DNA of 64,000 nucleotides from Methylobacterium amylolyticum (GTDB lineage: Bacteria > Pseudomonadota > Alphaproteobacteria > Rhizobiales > Beijerinckiaceae), in the NCBI RefSeq assembly GCF_030700245.1, contig NZ_JAUYZI010000027.1:36374-100373 (forward strand). Reading direction: 5' to 3'. The notes beneath the pieces were generated by a model. That model had not been told where the DNA came from, ran no database searches, and saw nothing but the letters and a program-made list of their open reading frames with translations. This document shows positions 36,109-45,931 of the stretch, in pieces. How positions within the stretch are numbered: position 1 is the stretch's first letter; every line of letters starts with the position of its first letter. A program made the position numbers and the translations under genes.

Positions 36109-36157
36109 CGCGGTCGCAGGCATCGCGGTCGATGGTATCGCGGTCGAAGGCATTGCG
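36098..36157. repeat. Four tandem 15-base units across the mntA start
   Basis: Units of the form gtcgaaggcatcgcg occur four times without gap (36098, 36113, 36128, 36143), with one to three mismatches. Three of the four carry an in-frame ATG for mntA on the minus strand, so repeat number sets the N-terminus without changing frame. Confidence 0.92.
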
Positions 36158-36249
36158 GAGATCCGGGCTCCGGGCTTCATAGCAGGCCAGCGGCCGTCCG
36201 GTGAGCCTTGTCCACCACCCGCAAGCAGACCGAACCGGAGACACGACGC

Positions 36250-37287
36250 GTGCCCGACGCCCATCCCGACATCCTCTCGGCCGTCGGCGACACGCCGCTG
36301 ATCCGCCTGCGCCGCGCCTCGGAGGAGACCGGCTGCGAGATCCTCGGCAAGGCCGAGTTCCTGAATCCCGGCCTGTCGGTGAAGGACCGGGCGGCCCTGG
36401 AGATCGTGCGCGACGCCGAGGCGCGCGGGCTGATCCGGCCGGGCGGCACCATCGTCGAGGGCACCGCCGGCAACACCGGCATCGGCCTCGCCCTGGTGGC
36501 GAGCGTGCGCGGCTACCGCACGCTGATCGTCATCCCCGTCACCCAGTCGGAGGAGAAGAAGCAGACCCTGCGGCTCGCGGGCGCGCGCCTCGTCGAGGTG
36601 CCGGCCGTGCCGTTCGCCAACCCGAACAACTACGTCCACGTCGCCCGCCGCCTCGCGGAGACGATCGCGGCGCAGGACCCGGCGGGCGCCTTCTTCGCCG
36701 ACCAGTTCGACAACACCGCCAACCGCCGCGCGCACGTCCTGGGCACCGGCCCGGAGATCTGGGCGCAGACCGGGGGCAAGGTCGACGGCTTCGTCTGCGC
36801 GGCCGGCACCGGCGGCACGCTGGCAGGCGTCGCCGAGGCCCTGCGGGCGCGCAGCCCGGGGGTCCGGATCGCCCTGTCCGACCCGGAGGGCTCGGCGCTC
36901 CACGCCCACTACACCGACGGGGTCCTGAAGGCCGAGGGCTCGTCGATCACGGAGGGGATCGGCCAGGGCCGCGTGACGGCCAACCTCGCCGGCTTCACCC
37001 CCGACCTGTCCTTCCGGATCCCCGACGCGGAGGCGCTGGGGATCGTGTTCGGGCTGATGCGGGAGGAGGGGCTGTCGCTCGGCGGCTCGTCCGGGATCAA
37101 CGTCGCGGGGGCGATCCGCCTCGCCAGGGCGCTCGGGCCCGGCCACACCGTGGTGACGATCCTCTGCGACGGGGCGGCGCGCTACGCCTCGAAGCTGTTC
37201 AACCCGGCCTTCCTGGCCGAGCGCGGCCTGCCGGTGCCGGCCTGGCTCGGGGCGCCGGAGGAGCCGCTGCCGGACTGGCACGCCTGA
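36250..37287 (+). CDS. cysK: Cysteine synthase A
   Basis: The product has 345 residues from a GTG start with GGAG nine bases upstream; a TTG at 36208 would add 14 residues. It is a PLP enzyme that makes cysteine from O-acetylserine and sulfide. The PLP Lys is Lys45 in NPGLSVKDRAA, the substrate loop is EGTAGNTGIG, the phosphate site is AAGTGGTLAG, and GGSSGIN follows near the C-terminus. It lies downstream of the sulfate uptake genes, so sulfur assimilation functions are clustered, with the toxin-antitoxin pair inserted between. Confidence 0.92.
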   Translation: MPDAHPDILSAVGDTPLIRLRRASEETGCEILGKAEFLNPGLSVKDRAALEIVRDAEARGLIRPGGTIVEGTAGNTGIGLALVASVRGYRTLIVIPVTQSEEKKQTLRLAGARLVEVPAVPFANPNNYVHVARRLAETIAAQDPAGAFFADQFDNTANRRAHVLGTGPEIWAQTGGKVDGFVCAAGTGGTLAGVAEALRARSPGVRIALSDPEGSALHAHYTDGVLKAEGSSITEGIGQGRVTANLAGFTPDLSFRIPDAEALGIVFGLMREEGLSLGGSSGINVAGAIRLARALGPGHTVVTILCDGAARYASKLFNPAFLAERGLPVPAWLGAPEEPLPDWHA

Positions 37288-37404
37288 CCCGGACCGGTCA
37301 TCCCGGATCCTCCTCAGAAAAGCGCGGGACGGCGTTGAACGGAACAGAATGTCGCGGCGTTTGAACGGTCACGCTCGCCCCCGCGACCGTCCGGAGACCC
37401 GCCC

Positions 37405-37560
37405 ATGTCCCTCGTCACCATCCTGCTCATCATCCTGATCGTCCTCGCCATCGGCGGCGGCGGCTTCTACGGCGGCGGCGCCTATCGCGGGCCGGGCTTC
37501 GGCCTCGGCGGCATCCTGCTGATCATCCTGATCGTACTGCTCGCCACCGGCCGCCTGTAA
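37405..37560 (+). CDS. DUF3309-type small membrane protein
   Basis: A 51-residue protein: two strongly hydrophobic stretches, ILLIILIVLAIGG and GILLIILIVLLATGRL, flank a Gly/Tyr-rich turn (GGGFYGGGAYRG). This pattern is that of the DUF3309 family of tiny inner-membrane proteins, whose role is unknown. A ribosome-binding site (cggag) stands nine bases before the ATG. Confidence 0.8.
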   Translation: MSLVTILLIILIVLAIGGGGFYGGGAYRGPGFGLGGILLIILIVLLATGRL

Positions 37561-37721
37561 GCGTTCCGGGTTTCCTCCCGCGCCGGCCGGGAGGGAACCC
37601 GCCTCTCGGGCCGGCAGTCCCGTGATCCCCCGATCACCGGACTGCCGAGTCCCGCCCCCCACGCTCCCGCTCTCTCCCCGCTGCGCTCGGATGTTCACAT
37701 CCGGGGACTGCTACCCCCCCG

Positions 37722-37760
37722 CCATCCCGGGGCTCGCCGCAGGCGAGAGCCCGGAATGAC
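37722..37760. repeat. Repeat family B, short fragment
   Basis: The sequence ccatcccggggctc ... gagagcccggaatgac forms a compact hairpin and matches only the ends of the longer family B copies, as an internally deleted copy would. Confidence 0.55.
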
Positions 37761-37829
37761 GGGGAGTTCCGGATCCGAATGTGCGAATCCGACGGCCCGG
37801 AGGGGGCAGGCACGTGCGCGGGTCCCCCC

Positions 37830-39314
37830 TCAGCGGCAGGTGACCGCCACGATCGCCGCGGCCGCCGCCCCGGGCCCGACCGCGGGTCCGGTCGGCGCGA
37901 TGCCCCGGCCGGCGAGGAAGGCGGACAGCGCCGCCGCGGACACCACCGGAAAGCTCTGCGGCGGGGCCACCCCGGCGATCAGCCGCGGGGCGGCGGGATA
38001 GCGCGCGACGAGCCCCGCCAGACGCCCCGCCCGGTCGAATACCGGCGCCCCGGCCGACCCGGGCTGGAGCGGCGCCGTCACCGCCCCGGCGGACGCCTCG
38101 CCCGGTGCCAGGACCGCCCCGTCCGGCCCGGCGGCCAGGGCGCGCACGGGCTCGTCGCCGAGCGGGTCCGGCCGCAGCGGCGGCAGGGCAGGGGCGGGGG
38201 CCGAGGGGGCGTCCAGCAGGGCGAGGCCGGCCGGATCAGTGGCCAGGACGCGCGCCGGGCCGCCCCCGACCCGCGGCTCGGCGCAGCCGTCCAGCGCCGC
38301 CGCGGCGGTGAGCACCCGCCCCCGCACCACCGCGAGGCCGGTCCCCGCCGGCCGCGCCGCGGCGGCGGAGAGGGCAGGGCCGGCCGCCGGGCGGGGCGCG
38401 GGGGTCGCTGTGGCGACGGACGGGGCGGCGGAGGACGGGGTTGGCGACGCGGCCGCAGACGGCGTGGGTGACGGGGCCCGCGCCGAGGCCGGCGCCGCAG
38501 CGGGGAAGGGCTCGAAGGCGTTGGCCACCGCGATGACGAGCCGGTCGACCTCCGGGGCGAGCGCCCGGTCGTAGCCCACGAGGAACCCGCGCAGGCCCTC
38601 CGCCCCGGCGGCGTAGCGGGTGTAGGACAGGCCCGCACCGGTCTCGGCGGTGACCACGAAGAAGTCCGGCCGGCGCAGCTTGTAGGTCACCTTGCGGCCG
38701 TTGAGCGGGGCGATGGCGCGCTCGAACAGGGTGTCGAGGCTCTCGGGGCCGGGCGGGTAGGCGCGGGTCTCCAGGGTCACCCGGCCGTCGGCGCTCTGCC
38801 AGCGCGTGCCCGTGGGCAGGTCGGTCCGCCGCGGCAGCAGCGCCTCCGGCACGCCGATCACCGCGCCGCTGCCGCGGTCGGCCGCGACCCGGAAGCGCGC
38901 CGCCTTCCGCGCCGCCTCGCCGGCCGCCAGGATCGCCGCCCGGCCGCGGGGGGCGAGGGGGTCGCCGCCGCCGGCCCGGGCCTGGAAGGCGGTCAGCGCC
39001 TCGAAGGTGCGCCGCCCGAACGCCCCCGACACCACGGCGTTGAAGTCGCCGGTCCAGACCATGGCGTCCTGCAACGCCTTGCGCTCCGCCTCGGGCAGCG
39101 CCTCGAACGCCGCGCGCATCCCGTCGAGGGCGGGATCCGCCGGAGCAGGGTTGGCAGGCGCGGGCTTGGCAGGCGCGGGCCTGGCCGGGGGCGCCTGGGG
39201 CCGCGCCGGCCCTTCCTGCGCCGCGGCGGGCAGCGCCGCCAGGACGAGGCCGAGCACCGCCCCCCGCGCGCCCCGGCCCGCCCGCCGCCCGTACCCTGCC
39301 CCGACCGAGCCCAT
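37830..39314 (-). CDS. Exported protease-like protein with peptidoglycan-binding-like domain; catalytic triad lost
   Basis: The product has 494 residues. A signal peptide (ending LPAAAQE) and a KPAPAN-type Pro/Ala linker precede a peptidoglycan-binding-like region (about 65-140, WTGDFNAVVSGAFGRRT). A central unknown domain and a second Ala/Pro linker lead to a C-terminal trypsin-like fold. There the His site reads VLTAAAALDGC where active enzymes have VLTNAHVV, the Asp site reads GLALLDAP, and the Ser site reads GSAGAPVFD. All three catalytic residues are therefore replaced, so this is most likely a binding protein, not a protease. It is a single gene. Confidence 0.78.
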   Translation of the reverse strand: MGSVGAGYGRRAGRGARGAVLGLVLAALPAAAQEGPARPQAPPARPAPAKPAPANPAPADPALDGMRAAFEALPEAERKALQDAMVWTGDFNAVVSGAFGRRTFEALTAFQARAGGGDPLAPRGRAAILAAGEAARKAARFRVAADRGSGAVIGVPEALLPRRTDLPTGTRWQSADGRVTLETRAYPPGPESLDTLFERAIAPLNGRKVTYKLRRPDFFVVTAETGAGLSYTRYAAGAEGLRGFLVGYDRALAPEVDRLVIAVANAFEPFPAAAPASARAPSPTPSAAASPTPSSAAPSVATATPAPRPAAGPALSAAAARPAGTGLAVVRGRVLTAAAALDGCAEPRVGGGPARVLATDPAGLALLDAPSAPAPALPPLRPDPLGDEPVRALAAGPDGAVLAPGEASAGAVTAPLQPGSAGAPVFDRAGRLAGLVARYPAAPRLIAGVAPPQSFPVVSAAALSAFLAGRGIAPTGPAVGPGAAAAAIVAVTCR

Positions 39315-39445
39315 GCCGGCCCTCCCCGAATCCCGGGCGAACGTGGCAGAGCGCGGCGCCGGGCGCCAGCCTCGCGGCCCTGTCCGGCGGGCCGGAACGT
39401 GCTATCTCCGCGCCGAGTCAACGTGCCGTGTCACGGAGATCCGCG

Positions 39446-39622
39446 ATGGCCGAGGAGCGCGACACCTTCAAGAAGGCGCCGAAGCGCAAGCCCAACCGGG
39501 GCAAGAGCGTCGCCGTCTCGCCGGAGATGCGGCAGGCCTACGCCGACCTGATCCGCGAACGGCAGGAGAAGCAGGAGACCTACGGGCGCCACCTGCCCTC
39601 GGACCCGCCGAAGGGGCGGTAG
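39446..39622 (+). CDS. Small basic hypothetical protein
   Basis: A 58-residue protein: a very basic N-terminal half (KKAPKRKPNRGKSVAVS) and a helical EMRQAYADLIRERQEKQE segment. The ATG has cggag upstream. Similar short proteins are common near alphaproteobacterial housekeeping genes, but I cannot name the family or a function. Nucleic-acid binding would fit the charge and is only a guess. Confidence 0.7.
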   Translation: MAEERDTFKKAPKRKPNRGKSVAVSPEMRQAYADLIRERQEKQETYGRHLPSDPPKGR

Positions 39623-39725
39623 GCGCCCGGCGCCGGGGATCCCGCCGATCCCCCTCGGCCCGAGGCGCCGGGCGGGACGGCCCTGTCCCGGCCAGCGGGC
39701 GGGCCCCGGGCTCCGTCCGCTCGGG

Positions 39726-40250
39726 TCAGCCGGCGAGGTCCGGGTCGATGTCGCGCGGGCGGACGTAGTGCTCCAGGCGGCCCTGCCCGGGCGCGATCCC
39801 CGCCCAGGTCTGCGCGTCGAAGGCGATCACCGCGAAGGCGGCGGTCGGGAACTCGGTGGCGAGCCGGGTGCGCAGCTTGCGCGGGCCGTCCCCGACCAGG
39901 GCCGCGGCGAGGTCGCCGAGGCCGGGATTGTGGCCGACCACCATCACCGTTCCGGCCGCGTCCGGCGCGGCGCGGACCGCGTCGAGGATCCGCTCGGCCG
40001 GCGCCTCGTAGATCTCCGCCACCGCCCGCATCTCGGGCTCGCCCAGCGCCGGGGCGAGGGCCGCCCAGGTCTCCCGGGTGCGCGCGGCCGCCGAGACCAG
40101 GGCGAGGTCGGGGCGCAGGCCCTCGGCGGCCAGCCGCCCGCCCACCGCGGGCGCGGCGCGGCGCCCGCGCCCGTTGAGCGGCCGCTCGCTGTCCGGCACG
40201 CCCGCCGGGCGGTCGGACTTGGCGTGGCGCAGGAGGATCAGCCGGCGCAT
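39726..40250 (-). CDS. sixA: Histidine phosphatase SixA-like
   Basis: The product has 174 residues and is a small member of the histidine phosphatase superfamily. The phospho-acceptor motif is LLRHAKSDRP at the N-terminus; the second catalytic His is in VMVVGHNPGL. SixA removes phosphate from phosphohistidine in signalling or PTS proteins. The bacterial SixA length and the RHAKS start support this over phosphoglycerate mutase. It is divergent from the aldolase gene. Confidence 0.85.
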   Translation of the reverse strand: MRRLILLRHAKSDRPAGVPDSERPLNGRGRRAAPAVGGRLAAEGLRPDLALVSAAARTRETWAALAPALGEPEMRAVAEIYEAPAERILDAVRAAPDAAGTVMVVGHNPGLGDLAAALVGDGPRKLRTRLATEFPTAAFAVIAFDAQTWAGIAPGQGRLEHYVRPRDIDPDLAG

Positions 40251-40380
40251 GGAGGATTTTCCGTCTTGGGGGGTTCGTTCCCGGCATAGCCGGAGCCGGC
40301 GCCCGACGAAAGCGACTGTGGCCCGGGAACCGTAGCGGTTCAGTTCGGTTCGGACTTCCGGGGCACCCCAATCCCCGCAA

Positions 40381-40448
40381 GACGTCAAGCCTCGCAGGAC
40401 GTCACGCCTCGCGGCACATTGCGCCTCGCGGCACGTGACGCCTCGCTG
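40381..40448. repeat. Four imperfect tandem 17-base units
   Basis: Units of the form gacgtcacgcctcgcgg begin at 40381, 40398, 40415 and 40432 and keep the core gcctcgc in every copy. They lie in the 234-base divergent region between sixA and the aldolase gene, 36 bases before the aldolase start. Confidence 0.8.
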
Positions 40449-40484
40449 CGCGTCTGCCGGCCCCCGCCCGGAGGACCGTGACCG

Positions 40485-41414
40485 ATGGACCGCTCGCCCC
40501 GCGTCTCCGACATCCTGTCCTGGTACGGCGCCGACAATCCCGGCACGCTCACCAACCTCGCCCGCCTCTTGGAGCACGGCCGCCTCGGCGGCACCGGACG
40601 GCTGCTGATCCTGCCGGTCGACCAGGGCTTCGAGCACGGCCCCGCCCGCAGCTTCGGCCCGAACCCGCCGGCCTACGACCCGCTCTACCATTTCGAGCTG
40701 GCGCTGGCCGCCGGCTGCAACGCCTACGCCGCGCCGCTGGGCTTCCTGGAGGCGGGGGCGCGCGCGTATGCCGGCCGCATCCCGCTGATCCTCAAGCTCA
40801 ACGACCACGACCTGCTCGCCGACGAGGACGACCCCGACCAGGCGCTGACCGGCTCCGTGGCCGACGCCCTGCGGCTCGGGGCCTGCGCCGTCGGCTTCAC
40901 GATCTACCCGGGCTCGGCCCACCGCAACGCCATGTACGGCCAGATCCGGGCCATCGCCGAGGAGGCCAAGCGCGCCGGCCTCGCGGTGGTGATCTGGTCC
41001 TACGCCCGGGGCTCGGCGCTCTCCAAGGCCGGCGAGACGGGGATCGACGTGATCGGCTACTGCGCGCAGATCGCCGCGCAGCTCGGTGCCCACATCATCA
41101 AGGTGAAGCTGCCCACCGACCACATCGAGCAGGACGCGGCCCGCAAGGTCTACGAGACGACCGGCATCCCGATCGGCTCGGCGGCCGAGCGGGTGCGCCA
41201 CGTGGTGCAGTGCGCCTTCGACGGCCGCCGCATCGTGATCTTCTCCGGCGGCGCCGCGGCGGAGGACGAGACGTTCCTGGACGAGATCCGGGCGATCCGG
41301 GCCGGCGGCGGCTTCGGCTCGATCGTCGGCCGCAACGCCTTCCAGCGCAGCCGGGAGGACGCGCTGCGGCTGCTCGGGCGGATCACCGACATCTATTCCG
41401 GCGGGGGCGACTGA
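40485..41414 (+). CDS. fbaB: Class I fructose-bisphosphate aldolase
   Basis: The product has 309 residues and belongs to the archaeal-type (DhnA/FbaB) class I aldolases, which need no metal. It interconverts fructose 1,6-bisphosphate with two triose phosphates. LILPVDQGFEHGPARS at the N-terminus, LKLNDHDLL, and HIIKVKLPTDHIE with the Schiff-base Lys (206 or 208) are conserved, as is IVGRNAFQRSREDAL at the phosphate site. The ATG has ggaggaccg upstream. Confidence 0.93.
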   Translation: MDRSPRVSDILSWYGADNPGTLTNLARLLEHGRLGGTGRLLILPVDQGFEHGPARSFGPNPPAYDPLYHFELALAAGCNAYAAPLGFLEAGARAYAGRIPLILKLNDHDLLADEDDPDQALTGSVADALRLGACAVGFTIYPGSAHRNAMYGQIRAIAEEAKRAGLAVVIWSYARGSALSKAGETGIDVIGYCAQIAAQLGAHIIKVKLPTDHIEQDAARKVYETTGIPIGSAAERVRHVVQCAFDGRRIVIFSGGAAAEDETFLDEIRAIRAGGGFGSIVGRNAFQRSREDALRLLGRITDIYSGGGD

Positions 41415-41446
41415 GGGGCGGCCCGACCACCCATCTCCCACCCGCG

Positions 41447-41561
41447 CCCTCATCCTGAGGCGCCCGCGTCAGCGGGCCTCGAAGGAGGGCTCCAGGGATC
41501 GCGCGGCTTCTGAAGGGCTCCTTCGAGGGCTCCGCTGCGCTGCGCCGCCTCAGGATGAGGG
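41447..41561. repeat. Dispersed palindromic repeat, family A, copy 4
   Basis: It has the same outer and inner arms as the other copies and lies between the convergent ends of fbaB and the MoxR ATPase gene. Confidence 0.9.
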
Positions 41562-41595
41562 CGCGGGTGGGAGGGACCTTCCTCCCGTCCGCCCC

Positions 41596-42447
<852 letters not shown>

Positions 42448-42561
42448 CGCGGGCCCGCAGAGCGCTGAGATGGACGGGGCTTACGCGAGGTGCGGAGGCC
42501 GCCGCAAGTCGGTGCCTTGCACGTCCTGGCCCCGCACGTCTTGGCCCCGCAACCCGGCGCC

Positions 42562-44001
42562 TCAGCCGCCGGGCACCCGGGTGCTGCGGGAGTTGAGCCG
42601 GCCGACGCTGCGGGCGAGGTCCGCGATCGCCTCGCGGACGGCGTCGGCGGCCTGCGTCCGGCCGCGCTCGCGCAGGGCCGCCTCGGCCGCCCGCAGGCCC
42701 GCCTCCAGGGCGCCGGTGAGCACGTGGTCCCCGAGCCCCGACAGGGCGGTCAGCGCGACCCGTTCGAGGGTGGGCAGGAGCGGGGCCGGCGCGTCGGCGA
42801 TCAGGCCGGCCAGGGACTGGGCGATCTCGGCGAGCACCCGGTCCTGCATCCCCTCGGAGGTGACGACGGCGAGCGATTCCAGCGCCTCGATCGCCTCGCG
42901 CACGGGGTCGTCGGCGTAGATCACCGGCGCGGCGGGGTCCTCGCCGGGCGGCTCCGCGTGGATCCAGCGGGCGATCAGGTCGCGCAGGGCGTGGCAGGCC
43001 AGGATGCCGGGCTGCGGGTTCTGCTTGGCGGTCGAGGTCGTGGTCCAGCCGATCGCGAACAGTTGCTGGATCCCGTAGCCCGGGTCGTCGTCGAGGGTGC
43101 GCCGCGGCTCCAGGGCGACCGCATCGAGGAGGTCGGGGCCGATCCGGTCGCACAGGTCCGCGGGCAGCGGCCGGGCCGAGAGCAGGCGCAGGAGCGGGTC
43201 CCGGTAGGCGAGGCGCGCGCCGACCGTGCGCAGCACCTCCACCTCGATCCGGCCGGTGCCGCCCTCCCGCGCCGCCGCCTCCAGCACCCGCGCGATCCGG
43301 TCGAGGTCGATCCGCCCGACCACCCCGAAGCCCCCGGCGCGCAGGACGGTCCGGCCGCCGAGGCCGGGGCCGGGCCGGCGCTTGGTCCGCGCCAGCAGGG
43401 CGCGGTGGGCGCGGTGGGCGGCGGCCGTGTGCGCGTGGATCGCCCGCACGATCGTGTAGGGCCGCATCTGGTCGATCGTCGCGTAGATCAGGATCACGAC
43501 CATGCACAGGGCGACGCCGCTGAGCAGCAGGGCCAGCGCCGTGCCGAGCACCGGCCGGTGGGTCTGGCCGGTGGTGGCCAGCGTGATCAGCAGGTAGATG
43601 CTCAGGCCGACGAAGAAGCCGAAGTTGAACTTGTTCGACCACCGGCGGATGAACTGGTCGAAGACGTGGTTGGTGAGCGTCGAGGCGCTCTGCTGCACGG
43701 CGATCAGCAGCAGCGAGAAGGTGATCGAGGTCACCGTGATCATGCCGGTGGCCACCGTGCCGAGCAGGCTGGCGATGGCGCCGCTGTCGCCCAGGGTGTG
43801 GGCGAGCCACGGCAGCGGCGGGTCCGGCGCGCCCACGGGGAAGTAGGCCGCGTCCACGGCGTAGGCCGCCGCGCCGAGCGCGACGAAGCCCGCCACGACC
43901 GCGAGCGGCACGCCGAGGAACTCGCGCAGCGCCCGGCGGACGCCGCGCAGGGCCGCCCGCACGGCCGCAGAGGCGGGATTCGACACGGCGGGATTGGACA
44001 A
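42562..44001 (-). CDS. DUF2254-family membrane protein
   Basis: The product has 479 residues. The N-terminal half holds four membrane helices, with the conserved segment SITFSLLLIAVQQSASTLTNHVFDQF between helices 2 and 3. The C-terminal half is a soluble domain predicted in the cytosol, including PGYGIQQLFAIGWTTTSTAKQNPQPG. The family is widespread and uncharacterised; transport or mechanosensing have been suggested only by topology. It is probably transcribed with the two genes upstream of it, from which it is separated by ten bases. Confidence 0.85.
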   Translation of the reverse strand: MSNPAVSNPASAAVRAALRGVRRALREFLGVPLAVVAGFVALGAAAYAVDAAYFPVGAPDPPLPWLAHTLGDSGAIASLLGTVATGMITVTSITFSLLLIAVQQSASTLTNHVFDQFIRRWSNKFNFGFFVGLSIYLLITLATTGQTHRPVLGTALALLLSGVALCMVVILIYATIDQMRPYTIVRAIHAHTAAAHRAHRALLARTKRRPGPGLGGRTVLRAGGFGVVGRIDLDRIARVLEAAAREGGTGRIEVEVLRTVGARLAYRDPLLRLLSARPLPADLCDRIGPDLLDAVALEPRRTLDDDPGYGIQQLFAIGWTTTSTAKQNPQPGILACHALRDLIARWIHAEPPGEDPAAPVIYADDPVREAIEALESLAVVTSEGMQDRVLAEIAQSLAGLIADAPAPLLPTLERVALTALSGLGDHVLTGALEAGLRAAEAALRERGRTQAADAVREAIADLARSVGRLNSRSTRVPGG

Positions 44002-44011
44002 GGATGAAAGG

Positions 44012-44662
44012 CTAGAGCGACTTGCCCCCGTGCCAGACGCAGTTGCGCGCCAGGATATCGAGGTTCACGTCCGACTTCTGCGGCTGCGGCAGGGTCTTGC
44101 CGTCCATGGCGAGGTCGATCTTGATCTCGACCTGGCCCTTCGACTCGTTCGAGCGCCGGGAGAAGTAGCAGTACTGCTGGTAGGGGTGATCGGTGCTGTC
44201 CTTGAAGTTCCAGCCGGTGACGATCTGGCCGTCGAGGTAGGGCACCTGCTTGAACACCGTGAAGGTGGTGTTGACCGGCGCCTTCGAGGCCGGGGCGGCG
44301 TCGTCGCCGAGCTGGGCCTTCGTCGGGGTCGGCGCGCCGCCGACCGCCTTCGGCAGGCCTTCGAGCTTCAGGGTGTTGTCGGTGAGCGTGACCTCGCCCT
44401 TGGTCTTCAGGGTCACGTCGGACAGCGCGGCCTGCATGGCGGCGGCGATCTTCTGCGCGGCCGTGTCGAACTGGTTGAGCGTCGCCCAGCCGTAGGCCGC
44501 CGCGCCGATGCCGATGCCGGCGAGGCAGGCGAAGGCGCCGAGGCCGAGCGCCCGGAACAGGAAGGCCCGGGCGGCGACGTAGCTCGAATCGGCCCGCAGG
44601 CGGGAATTCACCTGCTGGGCGAGCGCGATGTTCTCGGGCGTTCCGGAGGCGACGTAGTTCAT
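44012..44662 (-). CDS. Unknown membrane-anchored protein, second gene of CtrA-box pair
   Basis: The product has 216 residues. One membrane helix (GLGAFACLAGIGIGAAAYG) near residue 50 is followed by an extracytoplasmic domain containing TLKTKGEVTLTDNTLKLEGLP and a C-terminal segment with two Cys (QYCYFSRRSN, RNCVWHGG). Its start ATG overlaps the stop of the upstream gene (ATGA). I do not recognise the family. Operon position and the shared upstream box suggest that it works with the upstream protein in the cell envelope. Confidence 0.75.
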   Translation of the reverse strand: MNYVASGTPENIALAQQVNSRLRADSSYVAARAFLFRALGLGAFACLAGIGIGAAAYGWATLNQFDTAAQKIAAAMQAALSDVTLKTKGEVTLTDNTLKLEGLPKAVGGAPTPTKAQLGDDAAPASKAPVNTTFTVFKQVPYLDGQIVTGWNFKDSTDHPYQQYCYFSRRSNESKGQVEIKIDLAMDGKTLPQPQKSDVNLDILARNCVWHGGKSL

Positions 44663-45891
44663 GCGCCGGCTCCCGCGGCTGGGACGGGCTGGGCCGGGTG
44701 GCCCTGGCCAGGAAGGATCTGCTGGTTGCTCGGGCGGCTCATCGGGATCACCGCCCCGGTGGGCGCGACGGGCCGCGGCAGGGCCGGGTTGGCGCGCAGC
44801 GCATCGCTGATCGCGTCGAGCATGAACGGCGCCGCCTCCGGGTTCACCGCGGCGCCGAGGTCGTCCTCGTCCATGAAGGTCCGCCGGGTCGAGACCGCGC
44901 AGAGCGCCAGGATCGTCGAGGCGAAGGCGGCGCAGAGCGCGGGCAGGAACACGAAGATGCGCAGGAAGGCGTGGACCTGTTGCTCGGTCACGTCGATCGG
45001 ATCGACGCCGTAGACCATCGCCGTGAAGGAGTGGAGCTGCGAGCGGTTGACCGCGTTGCGGTAGGCCTGCTCGGCGTCGGCGACCCTCCGGTCGGCGGCG
45101 CCGCGGTCGAGGGCGGCGCGGGCCTTGCGGGCCTCCTCCAGGTCCTTGACCAGGGCGGTGCGGTCGGCGCTGGCCTTGGCGACCCCGGCCGAGAGCGCGG
45201 CCACCCGCGGGTCGGTCACGCATTTCAGGTTCTGGTACTTCACGCCCTTCGAGTTGGTGCCGAACACCCGCTCGCAGCGCTGGGCCGGCAGGCCGGCGAG
45301 CTGCCCGGCATTCTCGGTGGCGCGCCGCTCGATCTGGTCGAGCTCGGCGGTGTACTGGGCGACCCGCGTGTCGGCGGCCTTGATGCGGTCGTCGATCGTC
45401 GCCCGGTCGGCCTGGGCGTCCTTCAGGGCGGTCTTGGTGCGCGCCGCCTCCATCAGGCGGGGATGGAACATCATCTCGCCGAGCTGCGACACCGACTTGG
45501 TGGTCACGCCCGCGGCGAAGATGATGCCGATGATCGCGAGCCCGCGCACGAAGTAGGAGCGCTGGGTGCGGGCCAGGATGCCGAGCGGCACCCGGCACAG
45601 CTCTACCGCCGCGTAGACCAGCGGCGCCAGCAGCATGAAGTAGAAGGCGTGCCAGTCGCCGTCGCTGTACACCCCGGCGAACAGCCACGCGCCCCACAGC
45701 GAGGCGCCGATCACCATGAACTCGACGAGGTAGGCGATCGCGACGTAGCCCCACTTGATGCGGTAGCCGCGCTCCACGTGGCGCTCGTGGCGCCACCGGT
45801 CGGATTCGATCCGCCACTCGCGGCGCTCGCGCGCCCGGTCGCGGTTCGGAGGCATCGTCGCCCGGGAGAAGATCGACTTCAGGGAGTTCAT
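44659..45891 (-). CDS. Unknown four-helix membrane protein with coiled coil, first gene of CtrA-box pair
   Basis: The product has 410 residues from the ATG at 45891; a GTG at 45903 is possible. Two membrane helices near 50-100, another near 120-140, then a long coiled coil (about 145-280, rich in ADRATIDDRIKAADTRV-type heptads and two Cys), a further helix (RIFVFLPALCAAFASTILAL) and a Pro/Gln-rich cytosolic tail. The architecture resembles phage- or plasmid-related membrane scaffolds, but no family is recognised. A CtrA-type box lies 41-55 bases upstream. Confidence 0.75.
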   Translation of the reverse strand: MNSLKSIFSRATMPPNRDRARERREWRIESDRWRHERHVERGYRIKWGYVAIAYLVEFMVIGASLWGAWLFAGVYSDGDWHAFYFMLLAPLVYAAVELCRVPLGILARTQRSYFVRGLAIIGIIFAAGVTTKSVSQLGEMMFHPRLMEAARTKTALKDAQADRATIDDRIKAADTRVAQYTAELDQIERRATENAGQLAGLPAQRCERVFGTNSKGVKYQNLKCVTDPRVAALSAGVAKASADRTALVKDLEEARKARAALDRGAADRRVADAEQAYRNAVNRSQLHSFTAMVYGVDPIDVTEQQVHAFLRIFVFLPALCAAFASTILALCAVSTRRTFMDEDDLGAAVNPEAAPFMLDAISDALRANPALPRPVAPTGAVIPMSRPSNQQILPGQGHPAQPVPAAGAGA

Positions 45892-45931
45892 CGGCCTCGT
45901 CACACGCGCCGGGCAGGGCTGAAGGCCGAGC

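Noticed and set aside
37336..37360. GGAAC with CGTT before the DUF3309 gene as an EcfG promoter
   Set aside because: The spacer is only about 12 bases.
39396..39425. GGAAC followed by CGT as an EcfG-type promoter before the small basic protein gene
   Set aside because: The spacing between the two boxes is 23 bases, not the 16-18 needed.
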